Both the position numbers and the translations under genes were made by a program. A DNA stretch of 64,000 bases, from NCBI RefSeq assembly GCF_002871005.1, contig NZ_PHSN01000001.1, positions 124,001 to 188,000 on the forward strand, written 5' to 3'. This stretch comes from Acidimangrovimonas sediminis (GTDB taxonomy: Bacteria; Pseudomonadota; Alphaproteobacteria; Rhodobacterales; Rhodobacteraceae). Shown in pieces: positions 8,183-17,538 of this stretch. The notes under the pieces are model-generated. The model had not been told where the DNA came from. It was given only the letters and a program-made list of their open reading frames with translations, and ran no database searches. Each line of letters opens with the position of its first letter. Position 1 is the stretch's first letter.

Positions 8183-9106
8183 TCAGTACCCCCGCGCGCG
8201 GTCGACCTGCCACATCAGCGGCTCGCCCCGCGCGTGGCGGCGAATGTTGAGCACGATGTTGCGCGCGGCTTCCTCGGGGTCCAGCCGACCGGCGACATGG
8301 GGGGTGACAACCAGACCGGGGATGGCCCAGACCGCATCGTCGGGACCGGGCGGCTCAACCGGCTGGACGTCGGCAAAGGCGCCCGAGAGGTGCCCGCTCT
8401 CCAGCGCGCGGGCGAGCGCGGGGTAGTCGCAATGCGCGCCCCGGCCGGCATGGATCAGCCCGGCGCCGGGCTTCATCCGGGCGAAGAACCCGTCATCCAT
8501 CAGGCCACGCGTCTCGTCGGTCAGCGGCAGCAGGCAGACCACGATGTCCGAGATCGCAAGCAGCCGGTCGAGGCCCTCGGGGCCATGGAGGCAGGTCACG
8601 CCGTCGATCCGGCGCGGGTTGCGCGACCAGCCGGCAACGCGGAACCCCAGCCCGGCCAGCACCTCGGCCGAGGCGAGGCCGGTGGTGCCAAGCCCCATCA
8701 CCCCGACGGTCCGCGTCTCGGTCAGCACCGGCGAGACGGGGTGCCAGCGCCGCGCCTGCTGATCCGACAGGTAGCGCGGCAATTCCCGCGTCAGGGCAAG
8801 CGCGGCCATGGCGACATATTGCGACACGCGCCTGGCGTTGGTCGGGCTGACCATCCGCACCAGCGGCACCCCGGCGGGCAGCGCGGCGAACTGGTCGACG
8901 CCCGCGCTGACCGAGAACAGCACCTCGAGCCCGGGAAAGCGCCCGTAATCCTCGGGCGGGACGAAGCTGAAGAGATAGCGCACCGCCTCGGGGTCGAACC
9001 CGTCGTGGTCGGTGACGATGGGCAGCTCCGGGATCTCCTCGGCGAAGACCCGGCGCAGGGTGTCGATGCGCTCGCCGTCATGCGCGTTGCCGTGACAATA
9101 GAACAT
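8183..9106 (-). CDS. ghrA: D-2-hydroxyacid dehydrogenase, GhrA-like (glyoxylate/hydroxypyruvate reductase)
   Basis: 307-residue NAD(P)-dependent reductase of short 2-oxo acids. The nucleotide-binding loop VGVMGLGTTGLASAEVL contains GxGxxG. The family Arg/Asp/Glu/His network can be traced through SVSAGVDQF, HAGRGAHCD, FADVQPVEPP and the late VTPHVAG histidine. Length and motif order fit GhrA better than the longer SerA-type enzymes. It is last in a minus-strand operon, 3 bases after the amidase stop. A reductase here would dispose of the oxo acid or semialdehyde made by the upstream aminotransferase. The substrate is inferred only from context. Confidence 0.8.
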   Translation of the reverse strand: MFYCHGNAHDGERIDTLRRVFAEEIPELPIVTDHDGFDPEAVRYLFSFVPPEDYGRFPGLEVLFSVSAGVDQFAALPAGVPLVRMVSPTNARRVSQYVAMAALALTRELPRYLSDQQARRWHPVSPVLTETRTVGVMGLGTTGLASAEVLAGLGFRVAGWSRNPRRIDGVTCLHGPEGLDRLLAISDIVVCLLPLTDETRGLMDDGFFARMKPGAGLIHAGRGAHCDYPALARALESGHLSGAFADVQPVEPPGPDDAVWAIPGLVVTPHVAGRLDPEEAARNIVLNIRRHARGEPLMWQVDRARGY

Positions 9107-9109
9107 CGC

Positions 9110-10555
9110 TCAGGCCGTGTGCGTCTGCGGGGCATCGGGGAACGGCTCGGGGTACGTCGCCTGGTAGGCAGCGGCCAGCGCCAGCACGATGTCGTCGCGA
9201 AACAGCGGCCCCACGAGTTGCAGGCCCACCGGCATCCCGTCCTCCGAGACCCCGCACCTGACCGAAACGGCGGGCTGTTCGGTCATGTTGAACGGGTAGG
9301 TGAAGGGCGACCAGTCGGTCCATTCGGTCATGCCGCTGCCCGGCGGCACGTCGACGCCCGCCTCGAAGGCCACCAGCGGCATGGTGGGCAGCATCAGCGC
9401 GTCATAGCTCTGGTGGAACCGCGCCATGGTCACGCGCAGCTGGGCACGCACCTGGTCGGCGGCGATGAAGTCGCGCGCCGACAACAGGCGCCCCTGCTCG
9501 CAGATCGACAGGAAGCCCGGGTCCATCATCGCGCGCTGCTCGGGCGTGGGGTTCACCTGCTCCACCGCCCAGGCCTGCGCCGCGTACCACAGATCGAGAA
9601 GCGCTTTCTGAGGGCTGGCAAACCCCGGGTCGACCTCTTCCACGATGGCACCGAGATCGGCCATCCGCTGCGCCGCGCGGTCCACCGCGGCGGCCACGTC
9701 GGGGGCAACCGGCGCGCCGTCGAGGGTGCGGGCATAGCCGATCCGCATCCCCTTCACCGCTTCGGCGCCCGCCGTGACGGCCCGGGTGAAATCGGGCACT
9801 TCGGGCGGGCAACGGCCGTAAAGCTGTTCGGTCGACGGGCCGGCCACCGCATTGAGGAACAGCGCCGCATCCATCACCGAGCGGGTGAGGGGGCCGCGGT
9901 GGGCCAGTTCCATCAGGCCGGTCGGCGCCGTCGAGGGCACCCAGCCGAAGGTCGGCTTGATCCCGAAGACGCCGCAGAACGACGCGGGAATGCGGATCGA
10001 GCCCGCGCCGTCCGACCCCTCGTGCAGCACGCCCATGTTCAGCGCCGCCGCCACCGCCGCGCCGCCCGACGACCCGCCCGAGGCCCGCGCGGTGTTCCAC
10101 GGGTTCACCGTGTTGCCGCCGACCGGCCCGTGGGTCAGCCCCTTCCAGCCGAATTCCGGCGAGGCCGTGGTGCCGAGGATCGGCGTGCCCGCCGCCCGCA
10201 GCCGGGTGACGATTTCCAGATCATTGGGGCTGGGCTCCGTCTCGCCGAGGATGGAGCCCTTGCGGAACGGGATGCCCTTGACGCGGGTCAGTTCCTTGAT
10301 CGTTGCCGGAACCCCGTCGAGGGGCGAGGCCGGCGTGCCGGCCTTCCAGCGCGCTTCGGAGGCGCGGGCCTCGGCCAGCGCGGCGTCGGGCACCACGGTG
10401 ACGAAGGCGTTCACCGCCCCGTCGAAACGGTCGATCCGGGCCAGCGCCGCCTCCACCGCCTCGACCGGCGATGCCGCGCCCCGGGCGTAGAGCGCGGTCA
10501 GCTCTGTCGCGCCCATTTCGCCGAGGTCGGTCTTGTGACTGGTATGCTCGTTCAT
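9110..10555 (-). CDS. Amidase-signature family hydrolase
   Basis: 481 residues from ATG 10555, 2 bases after the aminotransferase stop. It carries the full amidase-signature Ser-cisSer-Lys triad: Lys87 in ATIKELT, the GGSSGG segment (160-165) and nucleophile Ser186 in DGAGSIRIPAS. Such cytoplasmic enzymes cleave linear carboxamides to acid plus ammonia. Together with the omega-aminotransferase upstream, the reductase downstream and the peptide-type transporter, it points to degradation of an amide-bearing amino compound. A GatA role is unlikely because no GatB or GatC is near. Confidence 0.85.
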   Translation of the reverse strand: MNEHTSHKTDLGEMGATELTALYARGAASPVEAVEAALARIDRFDGAVNAFVTVVPDAALAEARASEARWKAGTPASPLDGVPATIKELTRVKGIPFRKGSILGETEPSPNDLEIVTRLRAAGTPILGTTASPEFGWKGLTHGPVGGNTVNPWNTARASGGSSGGAAVAAALNMGVLHEGSDGAGSIRIPASFCGVFGIKPTFGWVPSTAPTGLMELAHRGPLTRSVMDAALFLNAVAGPSTEQLYGRCPPEVPDFTRAVTAGAEAVKGMRIGYARTLDGAPVAPDVAAAVDRAAQRMADLGAIVEEVDPGFASPQKALLDLWYAAQAWAVEQVNPTPEQRAMMDPGFLSICEQGRLLSARDFIAADQVRAQLRVTMARFHQSYDALMLPTMPLVAFEAGVDVPPGSGMTEWTDWSPFTYPFNMTEQPAVSVRCGVSEDGMPVGLQLVGPLFRDDIVLALAAAYQATYPEPFPDAPQTHTA

Positions 10556-10557
10556 GG

Positions 10558-11919
10558 TCACGCCTCCTGTTCGGCCACCAGCCGGTCGAGCGCGCGTCCG
10601 ACGGCTGCGAACATGTCGTCGATCTGCTCGGCGGTGATGATCAGCGGCGGGCAGAAACACAGCGCATCGCCCACGCCCCGGGCGATCACGCCTTCCTCCA
10701 GCAGAAGCGCCTGCGCGCGCTTGCCGACCGCTGCCGGGGTCTCGCCCGGGTGCAGCTCCAGCGCGCCGATCAGGCCGACACCGCGCGACCAGGCCGCTGC
10801 CGGATGCGCCTCGAGCGCCTTGAGCGCGGCAAGGAAGCGGGGGGCAAGCCGGGCGGCGTTGCCGACAAGGTCGCGCTCCTCGATGATCTTGAGGTTCTCC
10901 AGCCCCACGGCGGTGGCGACCGGGTGGCCCGAGGCGGTGAAGCCATGGCCGAAGATCCCCAGCCGGTGGCTCTCATCCGCGATCGGATCGAAGAAGTCCT
11001 GCGACATCAGGATCGCCGAGAGCGGCATGTACGAGGACGAGATCTGCTTGGACGTGACCATCACGTCGGGGCGGATGCCGAAGGTTTCGCAGGCGAACAT
11101 GTTGCCGGTGCGGCCGAAGCCGCAGATCACCTCGTCCGCGACCAGCAGGATGTCATGGCGGCGCAGCACTGCCTGGATCTTGTCCCAGTATCCGGCGGGC
11201 GGCACGATCACCCCGCCCGCGCCCATCACCGGCTCGGCCACCATCGCGGCAATGGTGTCGGCGCCCTCGGCCGCGATCAGATCCTCCAGCGCCGCGGCCA
11301 TGCGGGTGGAGAACTCCTCCTCGCTCTCGCCGGGCAGGTGGTCGCGCGGATAGTCGGGGGTCAGCGTGTGCTTCATCCGGTCCAGCGGCAGGTCGAAGCT
11401 GCCGTGGTTGGCGGGCAGGCCGGTGACCGAACCCGCGGCGATGGTCACGCCGTGATAGCCCTTGATGCGTCCGATGATCTTCTTCTTCGCGGGCAGCCCC
11501 AGCGCGTTCGACCGGTACCAGATCATCTTGATCACGAGGTCGTTAGCCTCGGACCCCGACGAGGTGAAATGCACCTTCTTCAGATGCTCGGGCGAGATCT
11601 CGATCAGCTTCTCGGCCAGATCGACCGAGGGGCCGTGGCTCTTGTAGTTGAAGGTGTGGTAATAGGGCAGCTTGCGCATCTGGGCATAGGCCACGTCGGC
11701 AAGGCGTTCCTCGCCAAAGCCCACGGCGACCGACCACAGCCCCGCCAGACCCTCGATATAGCGGTTGCCCTCGGCGTCGAAGACATAGATCCCCTCGCCC
11801 CGGTCGATGATCAGGCCGCCGGTTTCCTCGTACTGCCGCAGGTCGACCGAGGGGTGCATCTGGTATGCGATGTCGCGCGCCTCGATCGAGTTGGCGCCCG
11901 GCGGGAACTTGGTATCCAT
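10558..11919 (-). CDS. Class III omega-amino acid aminotransferase
   Basis: 453-residue PLP enzyme that moves a terminal amino group to pyruvate or a similar acceptor. Visible are the cofactor aspartate in LLVADEVICGFGRTG, the Schiff-base lysine in VTSKQISSSYMPLSA, and the substrate-loop sequence TSSGSEANDLVIKM. The family includes beta-alanine:pyruvate and putrescine/taurine-type transaminases. The M20 carbamoyl hydrolase at 18641 could supply beta-alanine or a similar amine, making malonate semialdehyde a plausible product; that is inference. It follows the transporter ATPase gene by 52 bases that include a short hairpin (GGCCGC/GCGGCC, 11946-11960). Confidence 0.88.
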   Translation of the reverse strand: MDTKFPPGANSIEARDIAYQMHPSVDLRQYEETGGLIIDRGEGIYVFDAEGNRYIEGLAGLWSVAVGFGEERLADVAYAQMRKLPYYHTFNYKSHGPSVDLAEKLIEISPEHLKKVHFTSSGSEANDLVIKMIWYRSNALGLPAKKKIIGRIKGYHGVTIAAGSVTGLPANHGSFDLPLDRMKHTLTPDYPRDHLPGESEEEFSTRMAAALEDLIAAEGADTIAAMVAEPVMGAGGVIVPPAGYWDKIQAVLRRHDILLVADEVICGFGRTGNMFACETFGIRPDVMVTSKQISSSYMPLSAILMSQDFFDPIADESHRLGIFGHGFTASGHPVATAVGLENLKIIEERDLVGNAARLAPRFLAALKALEAHPAAAWSRGVGLIGALELHPGETPAAVGKRAQALLLEEGVIARGVGDALCFCPPLIITAEQIDDMFAAVGRALDRLVAEQEA

Positions 11920-11971
11920 GTCTTGGTGTCCTTCGAGATGTGGTCGGCCGCGAGGCGGCCCGGGTGTAGGG

Positions 11972-13591
11972 TCAGGCGGCGGACTGGTCCCAGTCGCGGC
12001 CGGGAATGGCGTCGATCAGGCTGCGGGTATAGGCGTGGGCCGGCGCGTCGAAGATCTGGGCGCCGGGGCCGAGTTCGACGCAGGCGCCCTTCTGCATCAC
12101 CATCACCCGGTCGCAGATCTGCGCGGCGACCCGCAGGTCGTGGGTGATGAAGATCAGGCTCAGCCCCAGCTCGCGCTTCAGCTCATCGAGAAGGTCCAGC
12201 ACCTGCGCCTGGATCGACACGTCGAGGGCCGAAACCGCCTCGTCCGCGACAATCACCTCGGGCTTAAGCGCCAGCGCCCGGGCAATGCCGATCCGCTGCC
12301 GCTGGCCGCCGGAAAACTCGTGCGGGAAGCGCCGCGCGGTGCCCGGCAGGCCGACGCGTTCCAACAGCGCCTCGGCCTCCGCCATCGCGGTGGCCACGGG
12401 GGTGCCGTAGGCGATGGGCCCGTCGGCGATGGCCCGGCCCACGCGGATGCGCGGGTTGAGCGAGGCGAAGGGGTCCTGAAAGATCATCTGCACCCGACGC
12501 CTGAGCGCGCGCAGCTCCGCGCCCTGCAGACGGGTCATGTCCTGTCCGTCGATCGCGATGCGCCCCGCGCTCACGTCCTGCAACCGCACGAGGCAGCGCC
12601 CGAGCGAGGATTTCCCCGACCCGCTTTCGCCGACGATCCCCAGCGTCTCGCCGCGCCCCAGCGTGACCGAGATGTCGCGCACTGCCTCGACCTTGCGGGA
12701 TTTCGCGAAGAGGCCGCCGCCGAGGTGGTAGGTCTTCGACACCCCCTCGACCGTCAACAGCGGCGGGCGTTCGGGCGCCTCGGCCCGGCCCGCGCCCAGC
12801 TTGGGAATCGCGTCGATCAGCTTGCGGGTATAGGCATGCTGCGGGTTGCGCAGCACGGTATCGGCGGGCCCTTCCTCGACCACCCGGCCCAGCTGCATCA
12901 CCGCGACATGATCGGCGATCTCGGCCACCACGCCGAAATCGTGGGTGATGAACATCACCGCCATGTTGTGATCGACCTGCAGCCTGCGGATCAGCTCGAG
13001 GATCTGCGCCTGCGTGGTCACGTCCAGCGCGGTGGTGGGTTCGTCGGCCACCAGAACCTCGGGCTCCAGCGCCAGCGCCATGGCGATCACCACGCGCTGC
13101 CGCTGCCCGCCCGACAATTGGTGCGGATAGCTGGCCGCGGCGCGGGCAGGATCGGGCAGGCCCACCTCGGTCAGCAGTTCCAGCGCGCGGGCACGCCGTT
13201 CGGCCGGGCGCAGAAGGTTGTGCGCTTCGAACACCTCGGCGATCTGGTCGGCGATCTTCATCAGCGGGTTCAGGGCCGACATCGGTTCCTGAAAGATCAT
13301 CGCCATGCGCCGTCCGCGCAGGCCGCGCATGCCTTCCTCGTCCTGCGCAAGGATGTCGGTGTCGCCCAGGCGGATCCTGCCGTCGGCCACCCGCACGCCC
13401 TCGGGCAACAGCCCCATCAAGGCATTGGCCGACATGGATTTTCCAGACCCGGATTCGCCCACCACGCACAGCACTTTGCCGGGGTAGAGGCGGAAATCGA
13501 CGCGGTCGACGGCATAGGGCCGGTCGGCGCCCTCGGGCAGGGCGATGCGCAGATGGTCGATGGTGACGCTGGGAGAGGGGGTGTCGGTCAT
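11972..13591 (-). CDS. Dipeptide-type ABC transporter, fused DppD-DppF ATPase (GsiA-like)
   Basis: 539 residues holding two complete ABC ATPase domains, equal to DppD and DppF joined. The first has Walker [10 protein letters not shown] (residues 45-52), Q-loop [10 protein letters not shown] and signature LSGGQRQR with [10 protein letters not shown]. The second has Walker [10 protein letters not shown] near residue 318, [19 protein letters not shown] and [10 protein letters not shown]. Each ends with the oligopeptide-transporter extension that includes a 'YT+xLidAiP' motif. The start lies one base after the stop of the DppC-like gene. It powers uptake of a peptide, opine or other amino compound; the cargo is probably the substrate of the downstream amidase and aminotransferase. 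Confidence 0.9.
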   Translation of the reverse strand: MTDTPSPSVTIDHLRIALPEGADRPYAVDRVDFRLYPGKVLCVVGESGSGKSMSANALMGLLPEGVRVADGRIRLGDTDILAQDEEGMRGLRGRRMAMIFQEPMSALNPLMKIADQIAEVFEAHNLLRPAERRARALELLTEVGLPDPARAAASYPHQLSGGQRQRVVIAMALALEPEVLVADEPTTALDVTTQAQILELIRRLQVDHNMAVMFITHDFGVVAEIADHVAVMQLGRVVEEGPADTVLRNPQHAYTRKLIDAIPKLGAGRAEAPERPPLLTVEGVSKTYHLGGGLFAKSRKVEAVRDISVTLGRGETLGIVGESGSGKSSLGRCLVRLQDVSAGRIAIDGQDMTRLQGAELRALRRRVQMIFQDPFASLNPRIRVGRAIADGPIAYGTPVATAMAEAEALLERVGLPGTARRFPHEFSGGQRQRIGIARALALKPEVIVADEAVSALDVSIQAQVLDLLDELKRELGLSLIFITHDLRVAAQICDRVMVMQKGACVELGPGAQIFDAPAHAYTRSLIDAIPGRDWDQSAA

Positions 13592-13592
13592 C

Positions 13593-14432
13593 TCAGTCCC
13601 TCCGTTTGGAAAGCCGCGGGTTCAGGGCATCGTTCAGCCCCTCGCCGATCAGGTTGAAGGCCAGCACGGTCAGAAGGATCGCGACGCCCGGGAAGAAGCT
13701 GATCCACCAGGCCTGCTGCAACACCGTGCGCCCGGCCCCGATGATGTAGCCCCAGCTCATGATGTTCGGGTCGCCAAGGCCCATGAAATCCAGCGCGCTT
13801 TCCGTCAGGATCGCGGTCGCCACCATCATCGACGACAGCACGATGACCGGCGAGATGGTGTTGGGCAGGATCTGCCGCCAGATGATGGTGAACCCCGACT
13901 GGCCCGACAGCGCGGCGGCTTCGATGAACTCGCGGTGTTTCAGCGACATCACCTCGCCGCGCAGCAGGCGCGCGACGGGGGGCCAGCTGACCACCGCGAT
14001 GGCCACGATGATCGAGGTGATCGAGGGCTGGAAGATCGCGACCAGCACGATGGCAAAGGCGAAGGCCGGGATCACCTGAAAGAACTCGGTGATACGCGAC
14101 AGGATGTCATCAACCCAGCCGCCGAAATAGCCCGCCGCCGCCCCGATCGGGATGCCGATGGCAAGGCTGACCAGCGTCGAGACGAACCCCACCAGAAGCG
14201 AGACATAGGCGCCGTGCGCGAGGCCCGAGGCAATGTCGCGCCCCAGCGTGTCGGTGCCGAGGATGGCGTCGCCTTCCTGGAACGGCGGCAGGAACGGCAT
14301 CTGCACCATGTCCCAGGGCGAGCCGGGGAACCAGAAGGGCGCGACGATCGACAGAATCAGCACGACGGCAAGGATGACCAGCCCCACGACGGCGCCACGG
14401 TTGCGGCAATAGGCTTTCCAGAATTCACTCAT
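13593..14432 (-). CDS. Dipeptide-type ABC transporter permease, DppC-like
   Basis: 279-residue permease with six predicted membrane spans. The N-terminal segment has the LGTDTLGRDIASGLAHGAYV motif of DppC/OppC proteins, and the EAA loop reads REFIEAAALSGQSGFTIIWR. The C-terminal FNLIGEGLNDALNPRL is also typical. Its start overlaps the DppB stop by ATGA, so the two permeases are coupled. Confidence 0.9.
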   Translation of the reverse strand: MSEFWKAYCRNRGAVVGLVILAVVLILSIVAPFWFPGSPWDMVQMPFLPPFQEGDAILGTDTLGRDIASGLAHGAYVSLLVGFVSTLVSLAIGIPIGAAAGYFGGWVDDILSRITEFFQVIPAFAFAIVLVAIFQPSITSIIVAIAVVSWPPVARLLRGEVMSLKHREFIEAAALSGQSGFTIIWRQILPNTISPVIVLSSMMVATAILTESALDFMGLGDPNIMSWGYIIGAGRTVLQQAWWISFFPGVAILLTVLAFNLIGEGLNDALNPRLSKRRD

Positions 14433-15397
14433 GATGCGCGGATCCTCGGGTCGACGATGCGGTAAAGGATGTCGGTGATCAGGTTGAACAGCAGCACCAG
14501 CGCCGAGGAGACCACGAAGACGCCCAGAAGCGTGTTGTAGTCGCGGCTTTGCAGCGCCTCGAACATCAGTCGCCCGATGCCGGGCCAGGCAAAGACCGTC
14601 TCGATCAGCACCGCGCCGCCGACTAGCTGCCCCGCGTGCAGGCCCGCCAGCGTGACGACCGGCAGGATCGCGTTGCGCAGCACGTGGCGGCGCTGGATCA
14701 CGCTGGGCTTCAGCCCCTTGGCGCGGGCGGTTTTCACGAAATCGAGGCGGTTGACCTCCAGCATCGAGGCACGGGTGATGCGCACGTAGGTGGCCATGAA
14801 GAACAGGCCCAGCGTCGTAGCCGGCAGCACGAGGTGGCGGGCAATGTCGAAGGCCCGGGCCAGCCCGTGCAGCCCCGAGGCCGCCTGCTCGTAGCCAAAG
14901 GCCGGCAGCCAGTCGAGCTGCACCGAGAACAGCAGCACCGCCATCAGCGCCATCCAGAACAGCGGCGTCGCGTAGAACAAAAGCGCCACCGCGGAAATCA
15001 GGCTGTCGGACCAGCGGCCCTGCCGGGCGGCGGCGACCACACCGGCCAGCACACCAAGGCCCAGCGAGAGGGCGAAGGCGGTGATCGACAGGATCAGCGT
15101 CGCGGGAAGGCGTTGGAGGATCAGCGTGCTCACCGGCATCTGCTGGCGGTAGGAATAGCCGAGATCCCCCATCAGCACGTGGCTGACATAGGCCCAGAGC
15201 TGCACATAGAACGGCTGGTCCAGCCCGAACTGCGTGCGCAGCTGTGCCAGGAACTTGGGGTCGGCATCGCCTGCCTCGCCGGCCATGACAAGCGCCGGAT
15301 CGCCGGGCGCCATGTGAATGAGGCAGAAGTTCAGGACGGTGATGGCCAGAAGGATCAGCACGATCTTCACCAGCCGTCCAAGAAGGAAACGCAGCAT
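14429..15397 (-). CDS. Dipeptide-type ABC transporter permease, DppB-like
   Basis: 322-residue permease with six membrane spans, partner of the DppC-like subunit. Visible features are the N-terminal HMAPGDPALVMAG segment, GLDQPFYVQLWAYVSHVLMG and DLGYSYRQQMPVSTLIL (the classic DppB 'D.G.S' loop), and the EAA motif LDFVKTARAKGLKPSVIQR. It is separated from the binding-protein gene upstream by 123 bases that contain a strong hairpin and a 13-bp tandem repeat. Confidence 0.9.
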   Translation of the reverse strand: MLRFLLGRLVKIVLILLAITVLNFCLIHMAPGDPALVMAGEAGDADPKFLAQLRTQFGLDQPFYVQLWAYVSHVLMGDLGYSYRQQMPVSTLILQRLPATLILSITAFALSLGLGVLAGVVAAARQGRWSDSLISAVALLFYATPLFWMALMAVLLFSVQLDWLPAFGYEQAASGLHGLARAFDIARHLVLPATTLGLFFMATYVRITRASMLEVNRLDFVKTARAKGLKPSVIQRRHVLRNAILPVVTLAGLHAGQLVGGAVLIETVFAWPGIGRLMFEALQSRDYNTLLGVFVVSSALVLLFNLITDILYRIVDPRIRAS

Positions 15398-15460
15398 CTG
15401 TCGGGTCCCGTATGGGCGGGGAAAGGCGGGGCCGCAGGGAAGGCAGCGGCCCCGAAGTTT

Positions 15461-15487
15461 CCCCCGGCGCGTCGCGTGCGCCGGGGG
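15461..15487 (-). terminator. Intercistronic hairpin after the binding-protein gene
   Basis: Perfect inverted repeat CCCCCGGCGC / GCGCCGGGGG with a 7-base loop, between the stop of the substrate-binding-protein gene and the DppB start. No T-run follows. Such elements after binding-protein genes usually protect the upstream message and lower expression of the membrane genes. Two tandem copies of CAGGTCACGGTGT (15491-15516) lie between it and the stop codon. Confidence 0.55.
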
Positions 15488-15520
15488 TCTCAGGTCACGG
15501 TGTCAGGTCACGGTGTCACG

Positions 15521-17098
15521 TCACTTCGCGATCCAGGTATCGCCAAGCGAGTTGCCGACGCCGTTGGCCGTTTCGATCAGGTTGTGGATGTTGCAATCGT
15601 AAAGCGTCGGAAAGCTCAGCTCGAGCAGCCAGGCCACCGGCACGTCGGCCTGCAGCGTCTTCTGCACCTCGGTATACAGCTTCTGCCGGTCCTTCGGGTC
15701 GGCGGCGACAGCGGCATCCGAGAACAGCTTGTCGACCTTCGGGTTGGAATAGCCCTCGACGTTGTTGAAGGGGTTGCCCTTCTGGATCTGGCTGGAAATG
15801 TAGTTCCGTGCCACGCCGATCGCCGGGTCGCCGTTCTCGTAGAGATAGGTGAAGGCGATGTCGTAATCCCATTGCGAGGTCTTCTGGTTCCAGCCGGCCA
15901 CGTCGGTCGACTCGATCTCCACCGGCATGCCCACAGCCTTGAGGTTCTGCTTCACCACCTCGGCCCAGCGTTGCCAGGTCTCGCCATAGGGCAGGGGCAG
16001 CAGGCGCAGCGGCTTGCCGTCGTAGCCCGCTTCCTTCAGCAGCTCCTTGGCCTTCTTGGGGTTGTAGGAATACTGCGGATCGACCTTGTCAAAGAACGGG
16101 ATGGTCGAGGTGATCGGGCCGGAGGCCACCTTGCCGTAGCCGTTCCACAGCACCTTGAGCATCAGCTTGCGGTTCAGCGCGTACATGATCGCCTGCCGGA
16201 CCTTCGGGTTGCTCAGCGGCTTCTCGCGGTTGTTGAGCCACATGAAGGACAGCGGCGCATTGTATTCCCAACCCTTCTCGGACAGGCAGACGCCCTTGCC
16301 CTTGGCCAGCCGCGGGATGTCGAAGTTCTCGACCGAACCGCCGGGCAGCACCTTGACCGTGCCGGTCTGGAAGGCGGTCGCGCGCGAGGCGGCGTCCGGG
16401 ATCACGTGATAGACCACCTGGTCGAGGTAGGGGTGCCCCTTCTTCCAGTAGTAGGGGTTGCGGTCGAGCTCGATATAGCTGCCCTTCTTCCATTCCTTGA
16501 GCATGAAGGGGCCGGTGCCGACCGGACGATCGTTGGCCGGGTTCTTCAGGAAGTCGGTGCCCTTGTAGATATGCTCGGGCACGATGGGCGCCACGTTGTA
16601 GCTGAGCGAGCGGATGAAGGGGCCGTAGGGTTCCTTCATCTTGAACACCACGGTGTTGTCGTCGGGGGCCGTGACCGAGGCCACGTGACGCATCACCTCG
16701 CGCCACTTCGGCTTGGTGGTGGTCAGGAACTTGTCCATCGTGAAGACCACGTCTTCCGCGGTCATCGGCTTGCCGTCGGAGAACTTGACGTCGGGCTGGA
16801 GGTGGAAGGTGTAGGTCAGCCCGTCCTTCGAGATCTCCCAGCTTTTCGCCAGCGACGGCTCGGGCTTGAGGTCGGTGGTATAGCGCAGCAGCCCCTCGTA
16901 GATCGAGCCGCCGACCATCAGGCTGGGCCCGTTGGTGATGATGCCGATCATCAGGCCCGGGGGTTCGGGCTGCACCACGAGGTCGAGACGGCCACCCTTG
17001 ACGGGCGTGGAATCGGAGCTTGCGGCATGGCTGGCGGTCGCGGCCAGCGTCAGGCCAAGCGCAACAACCCCGCTGCGAAGCGCGCGGTCTAGAAGCAT
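15521..17098 (-). CDS. Dipeptide-type ABC transporter substrate-binding protein (SBP family 5)
   Basis: 525 residues with a signal peptide of about 25 residues (LLDRALRSGVVALGLTLAAT then ASHAA). Family 5 markers are GGRLDLVVQPEPPGL, IYEGLLRYTTDLKPEPSLAK, SDGKPMTAEDVVFTMDKFL and VRQAIMYALNRKLML. It binds the transporter's cargo in the periplasm and delivers it to the DppB/DppC-like channel. First gene of a minus-strand operon; its promoter region carries a 42-bp element shared with the M20 hydrolase gene. Confidence 0.9.
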   Translation of the reverse strand: MLLDRALRSGVVALGLTLAATASHAASSDSTPVKGGRLDLVVQPEPPGLMIGIITNGPSLMVGGSIYEGLLRYTTDLKPEPSLAKSWEISKDGLTYTFHLQPDVKFSDGKPMTAEDVVFTMDKFLTTTKPKWREVMRHVASVTAPDDNTVVFKMKEPYGPFIRSLSYNVAPIVPEHIYKGTDFLKNPANDRPVGTGPFMLKEWKKGSYIELDRNPYYWKKGHPYLDQVVYHVIPDAASRATAFQTGTVKVLPGGSVENFDIPRLAKGKGVCLSEKGWEYNAPLSFMWLNNREKPLSNPKVRQAIMYALNRKLMLKVLWNGYGKVASGPITSTIPFFDKVDPQYSYNPKKAKELLKEAGYDGKPLRLLPLPYGETWQRWAEVVKQNLKAVGMPVEIESTDVAGWNQKTSQWDYDIAFTYLYENGDPAIGVARNYISSQIQKGNPFNNVEGYSNPKVDKLFSDAAVAADPKDRQKLYTEVQKTLQADVPVAWLLELSFPTLYDCNIHNLIETANGVGNSLGDTWIAK

Positions 17099-17314
17099 GT
17101 CGAATTACCTTCCTGTTGGCGGGTCCTTTCGGGGCCCTTTTGGTCGGTTCGGCCCCGCGGTCGCGCGGACCCGGGCCGGTGGGGCGAGCCGGTTTTGCCC
17201 GGCTTCGGTCCTCGTCCCGACCGTCCCTCGGGGCGCCTTTGCGAAAGCGCCGGCAGGGGCCGGATCCGGGATCGGGGCTCGTGGAACCAGACTGCGAAGG
17301 CCCCCCGGCACTGT

Positions 17315-17356
17315 CCAATGAAAATCGCCAATCGGGGCCATTAGCGCGGGCTATGG
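17315..17356 (-). promoter_or_regulatory. LysR-type operator, copy A, upstream of the dpp-like operon
   Basis: On the plus strand CCAATGAAAA begins at 17315 and CCATTAGCGCGGGCTATGG fills 17338-17356, with GGGG just before the second block. The same blocks occur at 19974 and 19997 with the same 23-base offset. Read on the minus strand, the distal part is a T-N11-A LysR box (ATAG...AAT). It lies about 240 bases before the binding-protein start. The rest of the roughly 440-bp gap 17099-17538 is GC-rich, and apart from this box and the terminator-like hairpin near 17509 I see nothing functional in it. Confidence 0.65.
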
Positions 17357-17508
17357 CGACCGGCTTCGCGGGTTTTCCCCTGTCGGAACAAGCCGATGAG
17401 GGCCGCATGCCACCCCAGCGGGGTGCGGGTCGTCCCCCCGGGGCGCCACTTTATCGGGCAGACTGCCTAGAACGATGGTGCACGTGGAACCGATGCCGCA
17501 CCCCGCAC

Positions 17509-17531
17509 CGCGCCCCCGCGCCACGGGCGCG
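17509..17531 (-). terminator. Short hairpin downstream of the LysR gene
   Basis: Inverted repeat CGCGCCC / GGGCGCG with a 9-base spacer, beginning 8 bases after the LysR stop codon at 17539. It is a weak candidate terminator separating the regulator from the transporter operon; there is no T-run. Confidence 0.35.
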
Positions 17532-17538
17532 AGCGAAG

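Noticed and set aside
9110-10555. GatA subunit of a tRNA amidotransferase
   Set aside because: No gatB or gatC nearby and the gene sits in a catabolic operon.
8234-11353. Open frame of 1,039 codons on the plus strand, opposite the reductase, amidase and aminotransferase genes
   Set aside because: It is an antisense frame of three genes with clear active-site motifs; its translation is Arg/Gly/His-rich with no family features. Long antisense frames are common at this GC content.
14636-17092. Open frame of 818 codons on the plus strand opposite the dpp-like permease and binding-protein genes
   Set aside because: Antisense frame crossing a hairpin and an operon junction; no start context and no domain.
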